Shown: positions 6,793 through 8,908 of the stretch, piece after piece
How the letters are laid out: every line of letters begins with the position of its first letter
How positions within the stretch are numbered: the stretch's first letter is position 1
From: Bacteroidota bacterium
GTDB taxonomy: Bacteria > Bacteroidota > Bacteroidia > Flavobacteriales_D > Sanyastnellaceae
Length of the DNA: 8,908 bases
NCBI GenBank assembly: GCA_027618855.1
Contig: JAQCID010000032.1
Coordinates: 1-8,908 of the forward strand
Direction: 5' to 3'
Translations under genes and position numbers: made by a program
Notes under the pieces: model-generated
Databases searched by the model: none
Told to the model about the DNA's origin: nothing
The model's input: only the letters and a program-made list of their open reading frames with translations

Positions 6793-8136
6793 TTAGACAA
6801 TTCCTTGATCCAACATGGCATTTGCAACTTTCACAAAACCAGCAATATTCGCACCTCTCACATAATCCACCTTTCCATCATCAGTTGTCCCATACTCCAC
6901 ACATTGAGCGTGGATGTCTTTCATGATTTTGTGGAGTCGTGTGTCGACTTCTTCAGCACTCCAGGATAAACGCATGCTGTTTTGGCTCATCTCAAGACCA
7001 GAAGTCGCAACTCCTCCAGCATTTGAAGCCTTTCCAGGCGCGAAAAGTACGCCAGTTTCTTGGAATAATTCAACGGCATGAGGTGTACACGGCATGTTGG
7101 CACCTTCGGCAACGCAAATGCAGTTGTTGTTTACCAATGCTTTTGCATCGTCTTCCTCAATTTCGTTCTGAGTGGCACATGGTAGCGCCAAATCGCATGC
7201 GATATTCCAAGGACGAGCGCCTTCGTGGAATTTACTTCCAGGGTATTGGGCTTCGTATTCAGAAATACGTCCTCTTCGAACATTTTTCAGTGTCATCACC
7301 CACTCGAGCTTTTCTTGAGAAATCCCCTCAGGATCGTGTATAAAGCCCTTAGAGTCAGATAGAGTAAGCACCTTTGCTCCAAGTTCGATACATTTTTGAG
7401 CCGCATATTGCGCGACGTTTCCTGATCCAGAAATCACAACAGTTTTTGCATCTAGGGTCTGATTCTGTGTCGCTAACATCTCTTGAGCGAAGTACACCGT
7501 ACCATAACCGGTCGCCTCTGGACGTATTAGAGATCCACCATAATTGATTCCTTTTCCAGTAAGTACGCCCACAAATTCATTGCGTATTCGTTTGTATTGT
7601 CCGAATAGGAAACCGATTTCACGTCCACCGACGCCAATATCTCCAGCTGGAACATCCGTATTCGCCCCAATATGTCTTGACAGTTCAGTCATGAAACTTT
7701 GACAAAACCTCATTACTTCGTGGTCACTCTTTCCTTTTGGATTGAAATCAGAACCTCCCTTTCCACCTCCTAAAGGAAGCGTCGTTAAAGAATTCTTAAA
7801 GACCTGTTCGAAACCTAGAAACTTAAGGATGCTCAGATTCACACTTGGGTGAAATCTCAACCCTCCTTTATAGGGACCTATCGCAGAGTTAAACTCTACA
7901 CGATACCCCCGATTTACGTGTACCTCCCCTTTGTCATCTGTCCAAGCTACTCGAAACATAATCGTGCGCTCGGGCTCGATCATTCGCTCAAGTATTTTCC
8001 CATTGGAATACTTGGGGTTTTTTGCGATAAATGGGATGACTGTTTCAGCTACCTCTTGGACAGCTTGAAGAAACTCTGGTTCGTTTGCATTTGATTTGGC
8101 TACTTGAGCCATAAATGCATCAATACGTTCCTGCAT
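6793..8136 (-). CDS. gdhA: NADP-type glutamate dehydrogenase (hexameric)
   Basis: Cytoplasmic enzyme that interconverts 2-oxoglutarate plus ammonium and glutamate, probably serving ammonia assimilation (EC 1.4.1.4). It has 447 residues, exactly the size class of the E. coli GdhA hexamer. The substrate domain shows GPYKGGLRFHPSVN (87-100, with Lys90), the catalytic motif LPLGGGKGGSDFNPKGKS (120-137, with Lys126) and the catalytic Asp166 in PAGDIGVGGREIG. The nucleotide domain has the Rossmann loop SGSGNVAQ (236-243) followed by LSDSKG (259-264); the SDS stretch matches NADP-using members. Later motifs are CVAEGANMPCTP (341-352) and FAPGKASNAGGVATSGLEMSQN (365-386). ATG at 8136 gives the expected N-terminus. 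A Bacteroidota-type promoter element lies about 37-44 bases upstream, and five same-strand genes follow closely, so gdhA probably heads an operon. All key residues are present. Confidence 0.97.
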   Translation of the reverse strand: MQERIDAFMAQVAKSNANEPEFLQAVQEVAETVIPFIAKNPKYSNGKILERMIEPERTIMFRVAWTDDKGEVHVNRGYRVEFNSAIGPYKGGLRFHPSVNLSILKFLGFEQVFKNSLTTLPLGGGKGGSDFNPKGKSDHEVMRFCQSFMTELSRHIGANTDVPAGDIGVGGREIGFLFGQYKRIRNEFVGVLTGKGINYGGSLIRPEATGYGTVYFAQEMLATQNQTLDAKTVVISGSGNVAQYAAQKCIELGAKVLTLSDSKGFIHDPEGISQEKLEWVMTLKNVRRGRISEYEAQYPGSKFHEGARPWNIACDLALPCATQNEIEEDDAKALVNNNCICVAEGANMPCTPHAVELFQETGVLFAPGKASNAGGVATSGLEMSQNSMRLSWSAEEVDTRLHKIMKDIHAQCVEYGTTDDGKVDYVRGANIAGFVKVANAMLDQGIV

Positions 8137-8172
8137 GATCTAAATTTTAACGTTTATATATACGCTTTTCCG

Positions 8173-8180
8173 CAAAGATA
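8173..8180 (-). promoter_or_regulatory. Candidate Bacteroidota -7 promoter element before gdhA
   Basis: On the minus strand this reads TATCTTTG, a full match to the Bacteroidota sigma-A consensus TAnnTTTG. Transcription would begin near 8166, leaving a leader of about 30 bases before the gdhA ATG. The upstream -33 TTTG is not present at the usual spacing of about 19-20 bases; the nearest TTTA is 14 bases away. The promoter call therefore rests on one element plus position in the only sizeable gap of the minus-strand block. Confidence 0.5.
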
Positions 8181-8200
8181 ATATAAAGTTATATTAAAGT
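8180..8200. repeat. Operator-like palindrome and direct repeat upstream of gdhA
   Basis: Bases 8180-8195 form AATATAA, two bases, then TTATATT, a perfect 7-bp inverted repeat that touches the -7 element. Overlapping it, the hexamer TAAAGT occurs at 8184-8189 and again at 8195-8200, 11 bp apart, about one DNA helical turn. Such placement would suit a repressor or activator of gdhA, but the stretch is very AT-rich, so chance repeats are quite possible. The right end overlaps the last codons of the SDR gene. Confidence 0.3.
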
Positions 8201-8908
8201 GATGCTGTTCGTCCTCCATCTACGGGCAGGTTTATTCCACTGATATAGTCCGCTGCTGGCGTACATAAGAATGCGATCGCTCCCCCTATTTCTTCCGGTT
8301 CTCCAAACCTTCCCGCTGGAACTGCTCCCACCATCGATTTCATGATGATTTCTTTCGTTGTGTTGCCCTTTTGTGCCTTTGCCTCAATAATATTTTGTAA
8401 CCTTCCAGTATTCGTAGCTCCGGGAAGTACATTGTTTACTCTTATCCCATATTTCCCTTCTTCGTTCGCGAGCGTTTTTGACCAATTCGCGACAGCACCT
8501 CTAATCGTGTTAGAGACTCCCAGGCCATTGAGTGGAGCTTTGACAGAAGTACTGATCACATTCACAATTCTACCGTGTCCTCTCTCTCTCATCCCTGGCA
8601 GAACAGCTTGAGTTAATACGTGATTGCACAAAAGATGCTGTTCAAAGGTCTTTGTAAACTCCTCAATACCAGCGTCAGCGATCGCTCCACCTTTGGGGCC
8701 TCCAGTATTGTTCACGAGAATGTCTATTTTCGCTGAAGCAGTTAGCTTCAACACCACCTCCTTCACCTCATTGTGGTTGCTGAAATCGGCCACCACAAAA
8801 CTGTGCGCTCCACTGTTTACTTTTGGCAGACCTGAGACGGCGACTTTCAATTTCTCAGCATTACGTGCCATGAGCGTCACTCTTGCGCCAAGCTCAGCAA
8901 GTTCTCTT
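8194..8908 (-). CDS. Short-chain dehydrogenase/reductase, 5' end outside window (partial)
   Basis: NAD(P)-dependent Rossmann-fold protein of the SDR superfamily, at least 237 residues; the reading frame is open to the right edge (RELAELGARV precedes the internal Met at 8871), so the start and the TGxxxGxG nucleotide loop lie outside. Visible features, numbered from the valine codon at 8880: strand VNNTGG (56-61, the NNAG equivalent), the helix asparagine in LLCNHVLTQ (83-91), IVNVISTSV (105-113), VNNVLPGAT (148-156), the tail segment GRFGEPEEIGGAIAFL (190-205) and the ending LPVDGGRTASL. Striking is the active site: where classical members have YxxxK, this one reads VSNTI followed by Arg (122-127), so the catalytic tyrosine and lysine are absent. 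I recall this variant as a recurring Bacteroidota subgroup, but the substrate is unknown. It ends 57 bases before gdhA. Labels such as 3-oxoacyl-ACP reductase should be treated with caution. Confidence 0.88.
   Translation of the reverse strand, partial: RELAELGARVTLMARNAEKLKVAVSGLPKVNSGAHSFVVADFSNHNEVKEVVLKLTASAKIDILVNNTGGPKGGAIADAGIEEFTKTFEQHLLCNHVLTQAVLPGMRERGHGRIVNVISTSVKAPLNGLGVSNTIRGAVANWSKTLANEEGKYGIRVNNVLPGATNTGRLQNIIEAKAQKGNTTKEIIMKSMVGAVPAGRFGEPEEIGGAIAFLCTPAADYISGINLPVDGGRTASL

Noticed and set aside
6939..7343. Open frame of 134 codons on the plus strand inside gdhA
   Set aside because: Antisense to a fully conserved glutamate dehydrogenase, with no domain features of its own.

Overview
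The window is ordinary, densely packed chromosomal DNA from a member of the Bacteroidota, most likely a flavobacterium-like (Flavobacteriales) lineage. Three things suggest this: the flavour of the proteins (a GxGCGxTPI-type Mn/Fe superoxide dismutase, a Bacteroidota-style DusB, and an SDR ending in GGRTASL); start codons that almost all lack Shine-Dalgarno sequences; and a perfect match to the Bacteroidota -7 promoter element (TAnnTTTG) before gdhA. The assignment rests on recalled family features, not on a search. I see no phage, transposon, CRISPR array, tRNA, rRNA or plasmid element. No gap between genes exceeds 60 bases.

Layout: a plus-strand pair, superoxide dismutase and ispD (25-1310), runs head-on into a minus-strand CPBP membrane protease gene (1307-2254); their last four bases overlap beside a perfect 14-bp palindrome. 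The CPBP gene is divergent from dusB (plus, 2302-3297) across a 47-base gap. dusB converges with the end of a long minus-strand block (3308-8908), separated by 10 bases that form a small hairpin carrying both stop codons.

In order of transcription, the minus block is: a short-chain dehydrogenase (cut by the right window edge), gdhA, a small four-helix membrane protein of unknown function, a cytochrome c lipoprotein, hflX, rbfA, and a LolC/LolE-type permease. Gaps from gdhA onward are 11, 3, 8, 29 and 5 bases, so a promoter before gdhA could drive six genes as one unit. The contents are mostly housekeeping: oxidative-stress defence, isoprenoid precursor synthesis, tRNA modification, ribosome maturation and rescue (rbfA, hflX), lipoprotein trafficking and ammonia assimilation.

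No exciting new system is evident. The items most worth a second look are the SDR, which lacks the canonical YxxxK catalytic pair; the tightly paired uncharacterised membrane protein and cytochrome c lipoprotein; the operator-like repeats before gdhA; and the palindromes at both convergent junctions.
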